The notes under the pieces: generated by a model | Databases searched by the model: none | The model's input: the letters and a program-made list of their open reading frames with translations, nothing else | Told to the model about the DNA's origin: nothing | Program-made: the position numbers and the translations under genes | Part shown: piece after piece, positions 19,509 to 31,102 of the stretch | How positions within the stretch are numbered: the first letter of the stretch is position 1 | Layout of the letters: every line of letters begins with the position of its first letter | Assembly: GCA_900095095.1 (NCBI GenBank) | Contig: FMBT01000294.1 | Location: 1 to 64,000, forward strand | Length of the DNA: 64,000 nt | DNA from: Fragilariopsis cylindrus CCMP1102 | Lineage: Eukaryota > Bacillariophyta > Bacillariophyceae > Bacillariales > Bacillariaceae | Direction of reading: 5' to 3'

Positions 19509-20651
19509 TTATATCGTTTTTGATTTTGCCGCTTTGGCCGCTTTTGATTGTGCTGCTTTGAATGATGTACGATGAGAATTTGTTGGTAATCCATATTCAC
19601 CATTCAATGTACGTTTCCGTAATTCTGGATCTAACTTCCATGCATTACTTTCAATACCATTTAAATTATATATAATATGTTCCATCCGACGGAAGACACC
19701 GGATTCATCCACTTTTTCATTACAAATACCACTGACGATACAGTAATTTCCATCGTATGGTGCGATATGATGTTGGGCGTGTTGCTTACGGGGAATTGAT
19801 ATTCCCTTTTCTTGAAGTAAATTCCAAACTGGACCGGCCTCACTTTTAGTGGTATGACTCATTTTATGAAATTCTTGGGATAAAATTTCCATTAAACAAA
19901 ATACTGTCAAAAATAATGTCGAATAGGAACCTAATCCAAATACCAACTTTAATGCTAACACAGTTTGGATACCAAAGGGGACACAAAGTTTGGAGACATT
20001 GTTTTCGAATTCACGTTCTGTAATCGTCCATGGTGCGGAATGATGTCCCTGGAATGCAGCAATAATTCCACCCATGATCGGTGTACGACCATTTCCATAA
20101 TTATCCACACTCCAATGCAAGACACCGGAACCAAGATCTGCTAACGCCCATGACGTTAACGTTATTGACATAGCTTGTAGTACAGTCAAACCAATTGCTA
20201 ATGGATCAGCAGCTCCAGCTACTGCTTCGGTATTTTGTAATATTCCTAATACACTATATGATGCAATACTTAAGTGTCCCAATAATGTTCCCCAAACAAT
20301 AACACGTTGTTGATCGGTAGTTTTTAACGTATCACCCTCCACAACTAATTGTGAAACTTTCCCTTTCGGTCGATCTAATCCAGATCCTTCTAAACCAAAA
20401 ACAAATCCATCATCTAAAAATGATGCCTTTTTAGTTTCTTCTTCTATTTCTGTATCAGGTTCTGCTACAATAGATGAATAAAGTGGTTTCATGTTCATTC
20501 TATTCTTGGTATTTGTAGCAGCAGCAGTGCTGGACGACAAAGGAGAGGAAGTAGAAAATCCATCAATAGTAGTTGCCAGTACACACAACAACAGTGCTGC
20601 GGTTGTCGCAACCTTCACCGTATTCTTATTCTTATTCGTATTCGTGTACAT
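19509..20651 (-). CDS. FAD4: FAD4-type plastid lipid desaturase (TMEM189/Kua B-domain)
   Basis: A single exon of 380 codons. The signal peptide (VATTAALLLCVLATTIDG) precedes FSTSS, again with Phe at the expected cleavage point, so this is a plastid bipartite presequence. The desaturase domain (about 125-350) holds the family His motifs LADLGSGVLHWSVDNYG, QGHHSAPW, QEFHKMSHTTKSE and KQHAQHHIAPYDGNYCIVSG. Hydrophobic helices lie between them. FAD4 introduces the trans-delta-3 bond into palmitate of plastid phosphatidylglycerol, and TMEM189 makes plasmalogens by related chemistry. Plastid targeting favours FAD4. The C-terminus is Lys/Ala-rich. Confidence 0.85.
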   Translation of the reverse strand: MYTNTNKNKNTVKVATTAALLLCVLATTIDGFSTSSPLSSSTAAATNTKNRMNMKPLYSSIVAEPDTEIEEETKKASFLDDGFVFGLEGSGLDRPKGKVSQLVVEGDTLKTTDQQRVIVWGTLLGHLSIASYSVLGILQNTEAVAGAADPLAIGLTVLQAMSITLTSWALADLGSGVLHWSVDNYGNGRTPIMGGIIAAFQGHHSAPWTITEREFENNVSKLCVPFGIQTVLALKLVFGLGSYSTLFLTVFCLMEILSQEFHKMSHTTKSEAGPVWNLLQEKGISIPRKQHAQHHIAPYDGNYCIVSGICNEKVDESGVFRRMEHIIYNLNGIESNAWKLDPELRKRTLNGEYGLPTNSHRTSFKAAQSKAAKAAKSKTI

Positions 20652-21514
20652 TGTGAAGTTTAGTTTAGGTTAGTTTAGTTTAGATTAGTTAGTAGGTAGT
20701 GGTGATGGTGGACGTGTTTCTTTTTTGGGTCGAATCTAATTCAATTGCAATAATGAGAATTGGATGGAGGCAAAGTAAAACTAATAAAGAATGTGAGAGA
20801 CTTGAGTAAAAATAATTGTCCAATCTTCTGACGATGTCGAAGCCAAAGAACCAAGTATGTACGTATATATTATAAATGATACCTTTTTTGTCGATTTGAG
20901 GTAAAGTAACAGAAGGTCCGTAATCGAATGCCTTGTGGCGACCAGAACCACGCCATCGGAAAAGGATTCTTTGTTGGAACTTCTTGTGCATGCATTATTC
21001 TCATTCTTTCATCTGACTCATCGGCAGGCCTGGCTGCTTATATAAACAGTAACTAAACGTATGACGTCACCCCAGTAATTATGCTGCCTCTGGCCGTCAC
21101 CCCGTCTATACGTACCGCGCGAAGAATTTATTCATTACAGCCAGTGTATGGTATGATCATACGCTTATAAGGTTTAAAACATAATATACAGTGGTATGCA
21201 TATTTCTTCAAAACAACTACAATCTAATTATGCGTACGCGTACTTACTACTGGTACATTAAGCTATGGCGATATCAAGACAAAATAGGTAATTTAATGTT
21301 TTTGCCCTCTAGCAAAGGAGGTTTTTAATTTATCATGTATTTGTATTGTTGAATGCATCAAACAGAACTATGCTTCTTTTATAAGACTTGTGGTTTTGTA
21401 ATAGGAAATGACGTTTTAAGCACTTTGAGACAACAATCAGATAATAGCTATCAATTTATCTGTTAAAAGTCTTCCTTCTGCTAGCTAGCTGGTTTAGCTG
21501 GAGGCTGTGGTCGC
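20652..21514. other. Intergenic region
   Basis: About 860 bp. It includes a short imperfect repeat of gtttag units at 20658-20695, just upstream of the FAD4-like gene, and otherwise unstructured AT-rich DNA. No coding frame is supported. Confidence 0.5.
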
Positions 21515-23278
21515 CTATTGTTTTGTTTTCAATTGTATCTTTTGTGATGCAATCGATTTCAACATTTTGAATAGAAATTTTGAATCGAAAAAATTCTGAT
21601 CTTGAATGACACGTGCATTCGTTTCTTCCTCTAATGCATACGGCCAGGTTTGTGGAAAATATTCACCAGCTTTCCATATTGGGTCACCGGTGACTAGATT
21701 TTTATGTTGATGTGCTCCATCGATATTCATCCCATTATCAAAAAATGTTGCATCCGATGGCATGTACCGTAATGAAATCCGTTGCTTTACAATTTTTTTG
21801 TTTTTGTTCTTTTTTTTTTCATCGTCGTCGTCGTCGTCGTCATCGATTTTGAATCTATCCGGTTTGTGAAATAAGTATCGATCGTGAATGATTGCGTCAC
21901 CCGGTTGAAGGTCGTAAACTCGTTTCAATTCGTCCATTTGGGAATTACATTCTGGATCTAATGTTTCTAACATGCACGTTGAACTAGAGCCTCTGGATCT
22001 AATGATTTTTCTTGCTTTTTTTGCTAATTTACCAATCTTTCCTTTACCGGAAAGACAGTGACTACCAGGTGCGACTGCAAGACCACCACCTTCGGCGATG
22101 GTTACAGGAGACAAAGTAATCCTGATATATATATTACCGTTGTTTGTATTTTTATGTACCGTTGTTTGTATTTTTATGTATATGTTATGTGTATATATAT
22201 ATGTATCAATGCGAATGTTAGAGGAAATAAAAAAAGGAAGAAAGATGACGATTTACAGTACTCGAAACAAGAACCAATAACATTATTAGTAAGTATTAAA
22301 CCAACGTACCATACGTTCACACCTACATCTCTTTTTCTTCCCCCCTTTCGACCAAGTAGTCGTGCAAAGACGCTTCCACCGTCCTTCGATCCATCGTCGT
22401 TATCGTTATGAGAATCTTCGCAAGGCCAGAAAACTCTGTCTTTAATTTAAATTGCAATGATAAAGGACAATCAATTCGTGAGCATATTATCATTATAGTG
22501 TTACTATTATTATTTATTATTCAAAACGTATTCAGTGGAACACAAACTACAACGGGGTAATCAAATAAGATACAAAACGATAACACTTACCATCGATATG
22601 CCAACCACATCCATTATCACCTTTGCTGAATCCCATAACAGCATCCTTTAATAATCGGAGGGAACGATGATTTTGCTTCCCTTTCACTTCGCGTTCATCC
22701 TCATCTTCCCCCGTATAATGATTGCCGTCATATTCTACCTTGATATTATTATTATTATTATTATTATTATTATCGTGCCGTACTCCTCCTCCTCGTCCTC
22801 CTCTTTTTTCTTCATCATCATCGTGATCGAGTCCCATTAATTTTGCACATATTGTAGATGCGGTCGAATCGAAGGCAACTTTTTTTAATGCCTTATGCTC
22901 ACGATATGTTTGAAAACTTAATGTACGATAGGCAGGAAACATTCTATATAGTATCCGTCGACTAATGCCACGTGATCGTTGGATTTTATTTGCTGCCTTA
23001 ATTGCACCCTCTAATAGTTCACCCTGTAACATCTTTCGTATGACAATCACACCATCCTTTTGATAATCGATGAGTTGTTGCGGAGTTAAATTATAACTAG
23101 CCGGTTTGCTGCTACTACTGCTGGCGTTCGCCAAACAAGCACGAGGAAAGATCACGAATAAAATTGTCATCATCATCATCATCATCATCAGTGTTGCTGG
23201 TACTACTAGCAGTCGTCGCTGTACAAACGTCGACGACGACGTCGACTTCCGAAACGAAGCTGACTTTCTGGCGATCAT
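21515..23278 (-). CDS. Phytanoyl-CoA dioxygenase (PhyH)-like protein, three exons
   Basis: Exons are 23278-22591, 22439-22310 and 22121-21515; introns of 151 and 188 nt start GTAAGT and GTACGT and end AAAG and TCAG. The joined frame is 474 residues. A basic N-terminus and hydrophobic helix (MMMMMMMTILFVIFPRACLA) form a signal peptide or anchor. The dioxygenase core rebuilt across exons reads GCGWHIDDRVFWP, with iron ligands His and Asp of HxD, then GVNVWITLSPVTIAEGGGLAVAPGSH. The distal part (SLRYMPSDATFF) carries an Arg for 2-oxoglutarate. The middle has Asp/Asn-rich inserts. It is an Fe(II)/2-oxoglutarate hydroxylase in a non-cytosolic compartment; the substrate is not predictable. Confidence 0.85.
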
Positions 23279-23756
23279 TGTACAACTTTTATTATGATGG
23301 CGGAATGGATAATTATGTATACTGTGGGTGTATTGACGGAATAAGCAACTTTTAAGATGAACAGTAAATAACTAAAAGGAAAAAAAGAAATGTAATCATA
23401 GATGGAAGATGCTTTTGGAAGTTGAGAAAAGAGAACAGGTGAGAGCGTCAAAGTAATTCTAGTCGTGCGCGTCATCTCATGTCAATCGATGACGTTGCTT
23501 CACAGCACATCACTCATATTTAGTACAGTAGAAAGAACTCATAATTTAACATAGTGTACAGTAAGTGGTACAACTTAAATTCGACTTCCTACTGTAAAGT
23601 GTGTACTGATACTTCAAGCCTTCAACTCAGTAAGAACACCCCTACAAAACAGGAGCAGAATTGACTGACAGGAATTGATTGATCGTCAACATCATCTACA
23701 ACAAGACATACTCAAGTTTGGCGCAAACATTGGCTTGACAACAACACTCTTTGATG

Positions 23757-23870
23757 AAAAAGAAAAAGAAGAAGAAGAAGAAGAAGAAGATGAAAAAGAA
23801 GAAGAAAAAGAAGAAGAAGAAGAAGAAGAAGGAGCAGAAAACGAAAAAGGAAAAGAAGAAGCAATGATGA
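23757..23870. repeat. GAA-rich simple repeat
   Basis: Runs of GAA/GAAAAA triplets. The plus strand would read as poly-Glu/Lys but there is no ATG, so I treat it as low-complexity DNA. Confidence 0.8.
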
Positions 23871-24423
23871 TAACTACAACTTACAAAATTGGAGGTGTTG
23901 AAATCGCGTTTGACAATGCCACTCCAACCCAAACACACAGATTATAACATTGGCTTTATGATCTCTAAAAGAATATCATCCTGATCATGATTTTGTGCTG
24001 ACATAGGTTCGGTAACATACAAAGGGAAAATATTAGATAATATAACATTATGTGCAAGTTAACCAAACTGTAGTAGCACAACTATAAATAGAGTAGTCAA
24101 TAATAGATAGTTCTAATAGAGAATAGATTGATTCATACTTGAATTACGGTATATATATAATATTTAATAGTTTGATGCATGGATTGTGGGATGATATGCA
24201 GGAGTAAGCTCACCAATATCTTTGTTTACTTACCAACTTGCCGATGCCCCACACCATGATTTCTTCTTGTATTATCTGAGAATAACAATTGATTCTCTTG
24301 GATTTCTATGACTTGTTTTACTTTGTATTCATCTTTCTTCTTTGTATTTTCCTCAGAAATCTAGTTTTTATTGGTTTATTTGCTGTTAAATCATGCATAT
24401 TGGTTTGCAGGTCTCTTTTGTAG

Positions 24424-24525
24424 TCTAGGCTTTTGCAATCTAGGCTTTTGCAATCTAGGCTTTTGCAATCTAGGCTAGGCTTTTGCAATCTAGGCTAGGC
24501 TTTTCAATCTAGGCTTTTGCAATGA
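24424..24525. repeat. Minisatellite, unit about 15 bp
   Basis: Seven or so head-to-tail copies of tctaggcttttgcaa. Two of them carry an extra taggc insertion and one lacks a g. Confidence 0.9.
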
Positions 24526-25073
24526 GATTTTTGATGTGTACACGCGATAATGCTGTGACATTTTGAAGGGAGTTATTTTTGCTTGCGAGGATGTGAAAAA
24601 TAAAAAGAGCAAGAAAGTCAATTTTTTCTAAATTTTGTCTACAGTTTCTGCCGCGCGTACTGTAGGAATGTTAAGCATTTAACAGTCAAAAAGTTGACGG
24701 TAAAGTTCGTGATCATCTGTTGTTATCGAACTTTATCACGAGGAGGGGCCGTGAAAGGACTAATTGGACTATGTTTTACGCGCGTCTGTGTACGATAGCA
24801 AGTCGTGAAGTGTGTCGATCATGTGATTGACACATAAAATGCCCGTGTCAAAAATTTGAAATTTAGCCGCAGATCAGCCGTGTATCATTTCTTCCATTTT
24901 CATACCTTCGCTATCGCTCTTACTACTAGTACCTAGCTAGCACAACAATAATACTAAACCAACAACAGGATTTGCTTTCAGAGTTCAATCTCGCGATCTT
25001 TCAACTTCTAGTTGGGACGAACTTAGCTAAATATCCCGATTCTTTATGTATATGATAACACCACACTTTCTCA

Positions 25074-27653
25074 ATGCCTTCACCAACACCTTGTAGATGC
25101 AACAGAGAGAAGTCTTCATCGTCGACGCCGTTACAAGTATCGCTTTTAACTCAATATTCTTCTTGCGAACATCAGAACAGCAACGGTCCACTAACGCTAA
25201 CGCCACCATCATCTTGTGGTGCGAACAATCGTCAAGTCGGTGTCGATTCGGAAAGAAACGAGGAATCTTCATCTTCGACGACGTCGTTACCAGTACCGTT
25301 GTCGTTACTTACTTCAGAAGCAACAATTTCTCCTTCTCCTTCTCATTGTTTCGAACACAAGAACAAAAAAGTTGCTGCCACAACCAATACCGGCGGAAAT
25401 CACGCGATGTTAATTGCTTCACGATTGACATTGCCAGCAGTGTCGCGGCAGATCAGACGACGGTCAGACGAAGATGAGTCGATCACTACTGCCGCGAATA
25501 ATTCTCGTGGTGATGAGGAGATCATAACAAGAATTTCTTCGAACATCCAATCAAATAAGCGAAACAACGACGCGCATCAGGATGCACGCCATACAAAAAA
25601 TTGTGACACATCCTCAAATTCTGAGACAGAACAATTAATAATAATTTCACAAACAACTCATCATTCTTCTTGTTCTTCTCGTGCTACCACGAGAATTATG
25701 ACACATCCCGATTCATTTCCGCCAATGAAACATGCCACATTTTCTACAGATGATCTAGAAATACGAAAAAATACATCAACACCAACAGTAATGATTACGA
25801 CAAAAGAGAACCCAAAGCCGACATGTCAAGCAGTACCAGTAGTTGCGACAGTCAGTGAACAGCACATCAAAGAGACTGCAAGTACAAACAAGACAGCAGC
25901 AACTATTCATGCTTCGACCATGACAAACTCTTATACGACTGAATCATCAACACAGAAGAAAACACCAACAATAACTACCACGACTGTCACCACGACTGCC
26001 AAAGCTCCTACCGATGCGATAATGAACGGTGCAGCGGCGGGTGAAAAGTATTCATCAAATCTATCCACGCCAACATCAACATCAATAGTACGCCAAATGA
26101 TACCATCGACATTAGTATCACATAATAATCAAGCGACCAGAAACTACGAAAAGAAAGAAGAAGCATTGGTATCAGAGAAGAAACAATCACCACAAAATTA
26201 CGAGAAGAAAGAAGAAGCTAAAACGATTGACACACCAGCGAAATCACCGAAGAAGGAAGTACACGAAGTAGCTACAATCAAGAATACAAACAATAACAAT
26301 AATAAAACGATGTCTATCATTACAATGGATCAAGATGAGGAGGCAGTGTCTTCGTCATGTCATTCCATTCCTCCGGCTCAAAACATCAAGACCGTAGACA
26401 AAATAATCGCTGGAGGATGTTCTCCTAATGACAAGAATAAGATTAGTAGTAGTAGTAGTCCAACCAGCAACAAGAGAAAAAGAAGTTCATCTACAGCGAG
26501 TTCCACGTGTACGTCGTCGTCATCCCCCTCAGTACTGAAACCAGGTCAAACATCTGGTCGATGGACGCAAGAAGAGCATCAAGCATTTTTAGAAGGTCTT
26601 AAGGATTGTGGACGAGAATGGAAGAAAGTTTCGTTACGGATTCCGACACGTACATCAGCACAAATCCGTTCTCATGCACAAAAGTATTTTTCTAAACTGC
26701 AAAGAGATCAAGAATCTTCGATAGCGGCAGCAACAGCATTAGCTACTCCATTCATGAATGCTGAAGATGAATCTGGTAATTTCGTTGTGGTAGGAGAAGG
26801 AGGATATATTTCCGGTACGATTGTAACATCTAATGGTGGAACTGCCGCAGCTCCACTAGCTCCATCGATTCGAAGGAAAGTAGAACGTATTGTTTCTAAT
26901 CCTCGAGCGGCGCAACGAGAGGTAGAAAACACCTTAGACGCACTTAGAGAACGATATCGTCAGTTACAACAGCGTCTCGACGATCGACAACGATTACGTC
27001 AAGACCGTATACAACAACAAAGTCTTCACCTTGAGCATCATCAACAAGAACAACGATTATCGAATGTAGCAGGAGAACGAGAAGCAAGTGCAGCAAGTGG
27101 TGTTTCTTCAAGTTTACAGAACAATAATAATATGGCACAGGAGCAACATCACCAGCAGCAACATCGCTGTTCTCGAAAGCGGATGAAACTTCCTATCAAT
27201 CATTACGATGTTACTAATCGCAGTCCAAGTGATGGAAATTCTTCTGTTTCATCAACTGTGTCATCAATTGCTGCATGTCGATCGGATTTAGGAGATAAAG
27301 AAATTATTGCGTTAGAAGTGTTAGGCGGTTCATTATCACGTGGTGATTCTGCAAATGATCTACATGTATTAGCAGCAGAAGCGGGAGATAATGATAAAAA
27401 TAATATATCATTATCATTGTCACCACGTGGGGATTCTAGTATTGAAGAAGATGTTGGAATGGCAACAGCAACTAATGACAACATCTCTTCATCTACATTC
27501 GGTAATGCGTTTGCTCCATTACCACCCGTTGTTAACGAGAATAATCCGTTGCAAGTGGATCCAGGGGTTGGTTTTCTGAATAGTAACAATGACTGTAACA
27601 ATACACCCGAAAAAACACACGAAGAGTCATCGTCGAACAAACGAAAACGCTAG
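25074..27653 (+). CDS. SHAQKYF-class single MYB-repeat transcription factor
   Basis: A single exon of 859 codons. It is mostly disordered, rich in Ser, Thr and Asn. One MYB/SANT domain lies at about 495-543: GRWTQEEHQAFLEGLKDCG, then IPTRTSAQIRSHAQKYFSKL with the SHAQKYF signature in helix 3. In plants, single-repeat SHAQKYF proteins (CCA1/LHY and related) bind GATA or evening-element-like sites, and the class is expanded in diatoms. A basic patch (NKRKRSSS) just before the domain is a nuclear signal. A coiled-coil (LDALRERYRQLQQRLDDRQR) after it may dimerise. The C-terminal end NKRKR is a second basic patch. No target is known. Confidence 0.88.
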   Translation: MPSPTPCRCNREKSSSSTPLQVSLLTQYSSCEHQNSNGPLTLTPPSSCGANNRQVGVDSERNEESSSSTTSLPVPLSLLTSEATISPSPSHCFEHKNKKVAATTNTGGNHAMLIASRLTLPAVSRQIRRRSDEDESITTAANNSRGDEEIITRISSNIQSNKRNNDAHQDARHTKNCDTSSNSETEQLIIISQTTHHSSCSSRATTRIMTHPDSFPPMKHATFSTDDLEIRKNTSTPTVMITTKENPKPTCQAVPVVATVSEQHIKETASTNKTAATIHASTMTNSYTTESSTQKKTPTITTTTVTTTAKAPTDAIMNGAAAGEKYSSNLSTPTSTSIVRQMIPSTLVSHNNQATRNYEKKEEALVSEKKQSPQNYEKKEEAKTIDTPAKSPKKEVHEVATIKNTNNNNNKTMSIITMDQDEEAVSSSCHSIPPAQNIKTVDKIIAGGCSPNDKNKISSSSSPTSNKRKRSSSTASSTCTSSSSPSVLKPGQTSGRWTQEEHQAFLEGLKDCGREWKKVSLRIPTRTSAQIRSHAQKYFSKLQRDQESSIAAATALATPFMNAEDESGNFVVVGEGGYISGTIVTSNGGTAAAPLAPSIRRKVERIVSNPRAAQREVENTLDALRERYRQLQQRLDDRQRLRQDRIQQQSLHLEHHQQEQRLSNVAGEREASAASGVSSSLQNNNNMAQEQHHQQQHRCSRKRMKLPINHYDVTNRSPSDGNSSVSSTVSSIAACRSDLGDKEIIALEVLGGSLSRGDSANDLHVLAAEAGDNDKNNISLSLSPRGDSSIEEDVGMATATNDNISSSTFGNAFAPLPPVVNENNPLQVDPGVGFLNSNNDCNNTPEKTHEESSSNKRKR

Positions 27654-29149
27654 GATTATAAGAGACGTTTTGTTGTTGTAAATTGGGGCAAAAAGCCATG
27701 ATGTAGCACTATAAAACCAAACAAGTACAAGTGCACCCTATCGAATCATAGAGGTATCATAGAATAAGCGATATTAGGGTGACACTTGATAGCTTTTCTC
27801 GATTTATTGGTTTCGCGGACGTACGTGGGGATGTCGTCTTGCAAATATTTTCATACATCAAAAAGATAACGCGAACGAATCAATCAATCTGAGAACACAG
27901 TGATGAACTAACTATCATACTACGAGAGATGTAAAGAATTACTTTGGTTATCAAATTCTATTCTTTCGATGCATTAGAGTAGAAGTTCTCTCATACTACC
28001 ACAGTAGAAGGAACACTAAATATCCCGACAAAGGAAGAAGAAAAAGAGCAGTGGATATAAGTGTAGTTTTCGTAGAGATAATTCTTGACACTAACAGTGG
28101 AAGAGAATATTTATCTGTAGACTTATATATACTCTTGTGACGACCAAACCAATCAGATGTACATAACATATAACTGCCGCATATAAGTTTACGTCACAAG
28201 AACACAGATAATTCATATAATACTCATGTTTATAGATATATTCACTTTTTCTTTTGTTATGATAAATCTGAGTTACCACTAGTAGAATTGGTTGAAGACA
28301 AATGAATGTTGCACCAACATATTTCGTTCACGACGGAAATTCTTTAAACCACTGATTATGAAGAGAACAAATATATAATAGAATGCATCTGCTTTGCAAC
28401 AATCATCTTCTCTTAAATCAACAACAAAAGGTTCAAACAAAATGTGAGACGAGTCTCTCCTTCTGACGAGAAGACCAACATCAACAATAATTGTTCCACA
28501 AAAGGCATCGGTATAATGCGCAAAATATAAAGAATTGCCCACCATACATACTGCATTAGGATATAGACGCTGTCATACGGTATGCAGAGGAAAATAATTT
28601 TACCTTACACAAAATTAATAAATTGCGTGTAGTATGTCATATTTAGAAAAAAGATAACTCAATTGTCAAACAGGTAAATATAAACAAAATACTATAATAC
28701 AGCATTACTCTGCACTGTGGCTGTCCTGGCTACGCTACTCTACCATACCTATGATACACTTCTTCCTTAACCTATTGGTAAGTGTAAGTGTAAGTGTAAG
28801 TGTATATGTAGTATGGAAGGAGCAATGAAAGAATCTTCTGGATCACGCAGAGATATAAACCAGATGATGACTCGTAATAATGGATAGAGCGATGGACGTT
28901 CATGTGATGTGATTGCGTGACTGCCCATAAATAACTGAAAGTTTTTGCACGCCAACTTCACATATTTCGGTTTAAGGAAGTGTGATTCGTAATTAACGTA
29001 AAATCAACGCCAATTTTATCGCTGAACAGCTTGGGGCTCATTTTCCATAATAAAATTTATCACTTGACACTTGCAGATTAAAAAAAACACAAATTTCCTC
29101 GACCAATGTTCTTACAATTATCTCTTTTCAGAAAGAAAAAAAAACAAGC
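27654..29149. other. Intergenic region
   Basis: About 1.5 kb between the MYB and TPR genes. Short frames on the minus strand (28091-28545) do not look coding. A TAAGTG hexamer microsatellite lies at 28779-28804. I see no RNA gene or mobile-element end. Confidence 0.5.
28779..28804. repeat. (TAAGTG)n microsatellite
   Basis: Four tandem TAAGTG units. Confidence 0.85.
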
Positions 29150-30637
29150 ATGACAAAAACAGCGGTAAAGAGATTTCTTAGTCGAACTCGTTCTGTTCGA
29201 GAATCCGGTCAACGGCGGATGACGAATGAGAAACAGAAGAAGGGTTTCAATTCCATTACGGATGGAGACGAAGAAACCACAACCTGCACTATTACCAACG
29301 GCTTCAAGAATACAGAAATAAGAACAACGATGCATAGCATATTGACCAGTACCAAGTTAGATCTACAAGAAGAAACCGAGGTCCTGTATAATGAATCGAT
29401 TGACAATGACTCCATTTGGAACGACGTCACCAATGCTAGTAGTACAATACATTTGTCCTCTTCTAGTCAATCCACCGCATTCATGGACAATAGAACTCCA
29501 ACATCTAATAAATTCGCCTCCATAGCAGCTGTTAACAATAACGGTGCAGTAAGTGCTACGGCTTCGGAAGAATACTGGCACAAAAGAGTAGTTCCATATT
29601 TTCCCTCTGAGCACCGGGACCTTCTTGCAGAAAGTCTTTTCTGCCATATATGGAAAAGTCAAGGTAGATCGGTGGCGTTGAAACTGCTTGGAGATCACGA
29701 CCACGAAAATCTTACTAAAACTGCAGAAGATCGTTTCAACCACGGATGTCAATTATGGAGACGAGACGATCATCAAAGAGCTCGTTGGGAACTAGAACGG
29801 TCACGAAAAATTCGAGATGTTCAAATGGATCATTCATTAGTTCATGTACGATATCAAGAATCATCTACGTCCGATGTTGATAATGATGGCGATGGCTATG
29901 ACGACGAAAATAACGAAAACGAGAACGATTGCAATTATGGCAACCAAAAAAGGGAGGACAACAAACTTTTGAAAAGTAGTTTGAAAAATCGTGAGACGTT
30001 CGAGAGAAAGAATTTGGCACGACTTCGTTGTAGGAAACCCGATACTACTACTGACAGCGACAGAGATAACATCCACCAAGTCAATATTTTGAAACCGACA
30101 CCTACGGAATCAAATGCGCAACTGTATTACGCAATGGGGACCGTTCTGATGGCCCAGCAAGAGTACCAGGCTGGCTTGAAGGAATTTCGAAGGGCTGCTC
30201 AGATTGCCTCTCTCGGTTTGGGATTCGACCACGAGCTATCAAAAGCCTCATACTACATGATCCGAACAACGCTGTTAACGATAGGATATTCATCAAATGC
30301 AATCCGGAAATACATCGCACAAATGAAAACCGATATAACGAATGAAATTGCGGGAGACGTTTTGCGCGAGTTAAATGATTGGGACGAAGCACTTTTGGAG
30401 TACGCTAATCTATCCTTCCTTTATGATAAAGATGGTCAAACACAGGCACGTATCCGTACAAAGATCGCTTCGATCTTTGAAGAACGAGGCGACTACTCAA
30501 AAGCGATGGAATTGTGGTCGGACGTATTAGTATTATACGACAACAGTCAATCGATTGGACTCGAACATCCCTTAGCTAAGCACGCAATAACGAAAATCGT
30601 CAAGGGAAGACGCAAAATCCAAGCATTGGAGATTTAG
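29150..30637 (+). CDS. TPR-repeat protein
   Basis: 495 codons from the ATG at 29150, single exon. The N-terminal 140 residues are basic, Ser/Thr-rich and disordered. An acidic Asp/Asn/Glu stretch sits at about 240-265. TPR-like helical pairs occur at about 321-355 (AQLYYAMGTVLMAQQEYQAG) and 430-465 (RTKIASIFEERGDYSKAMEL), with degenerate ones between. TPRs are protein-interaction scaffolds. The arrangement (disordered basic head, tetratricopeptide tail) is common in diatom lineage-specific proteins. No catalytic motif. Function unknown. Confidence 0.75.
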   Translation: MTKTAVKRFLSRTRSVRESGQRRMTNEKQKKGFNSITDGDEETTTCTITNGFKNTEIRTTMHSILTSTKLDLQEETEVLYNESIDNDSIWNDVTNASSTIHLSSSSQSTAFMDNRTPTSNKFASIAAVNNNGAVSATASEEYWHKRVVPYFPSEHRDLLAESLFCHIWKSQGRSVALKLLGDHDHENLTKTAEDRFNHGCQLWRRDDHQRARWELERSRKIRDVQMDHSLVHVRYQESSTSDVDNDGDGYDDENNENENDCNYGNQKREDNKLLKSSLKNRETFERKNLARLRCRKPDTTTDSDRDNIHQVNILKPTPTESNAQLYYAMGTVLMAQQEYQAGLKEFRRAAQIASLGLGFDHELSKASYYMIRTTLLTIGYSSNAIRKYIAQMKTDITNEIAGDVLRELNDWDEALLEYANLSFLYDKDGQTQARIRTKIASIFEERGDYSKAMELWSDVLVLYDNSQSIGLEHPLAKHAITKIVKGRRKIQALEI

Positions 30638-31102
30638 TTATTGCACATAAATGAAAAAATGAAATTTCCAGGAAAAAACGAACGACAATATTTAATAGCT
30701 ATGCAAATTATAAGTTATCATTCTTTATTTACAACCATATTGTTGATAGTCTATTATATAACCTATACTCCTCCTATCAATATAAGGTGCTACTTGTTCT
30801 TTTAAGACTATTATGTTATTCCGCTATTCCATTCAAGAATTCCTGTCGATTTCTTCGTCTCATCAGATAACATTTTTCATTGATTCTCTAGATGCTCTGC
30901 TGTCATCCCTTTACTTTTACGACGTTGCTGGTCTCGATCGACTCTCTCCCGTCCAAGGATGTTAGGTCCTAGTAGTGGTCCTTTATGGTAGAAAAGTCAT
31001 GTTCATTTGTACCAAACTTCTGTGATTTTTTCCGTATGCGTTTGGTTGCTGAGAAAATGGCACGATGATTAATTATACGGTACAGAAACAATGTAGTACT
31101 CA
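30638..31102. other. Convergent intergenic region
   Basis: 465 bp between the tails of the TPR gene (+) and the Ala/Gly/Thr-rich gene (-). Nothing supported. Confidence 0.4.

Larger units (their letters stand above)
23279..25073. other. Long intergenic region with simple repeats
   Basis: About 1.8 kb without a supported gene. It separates the divergent PhyH-like and MYB genes and contains a GAA-rich block (23757-23870) and a minisatellite (24424-24525), each listed separately. Confidence 0.5.

Noticed and set aside
22058-22411. A 117-codon plus-strand frame
   Set aside because: It lies across exons 2-3 and intron 2 of the PhyH-like gene on the other strand, which has clear domain evidence.
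23675-23947. A Glu/Lys-rich plus-strand frame
   Set aside because: No ATG, and most of it is a GAA microsatellite.
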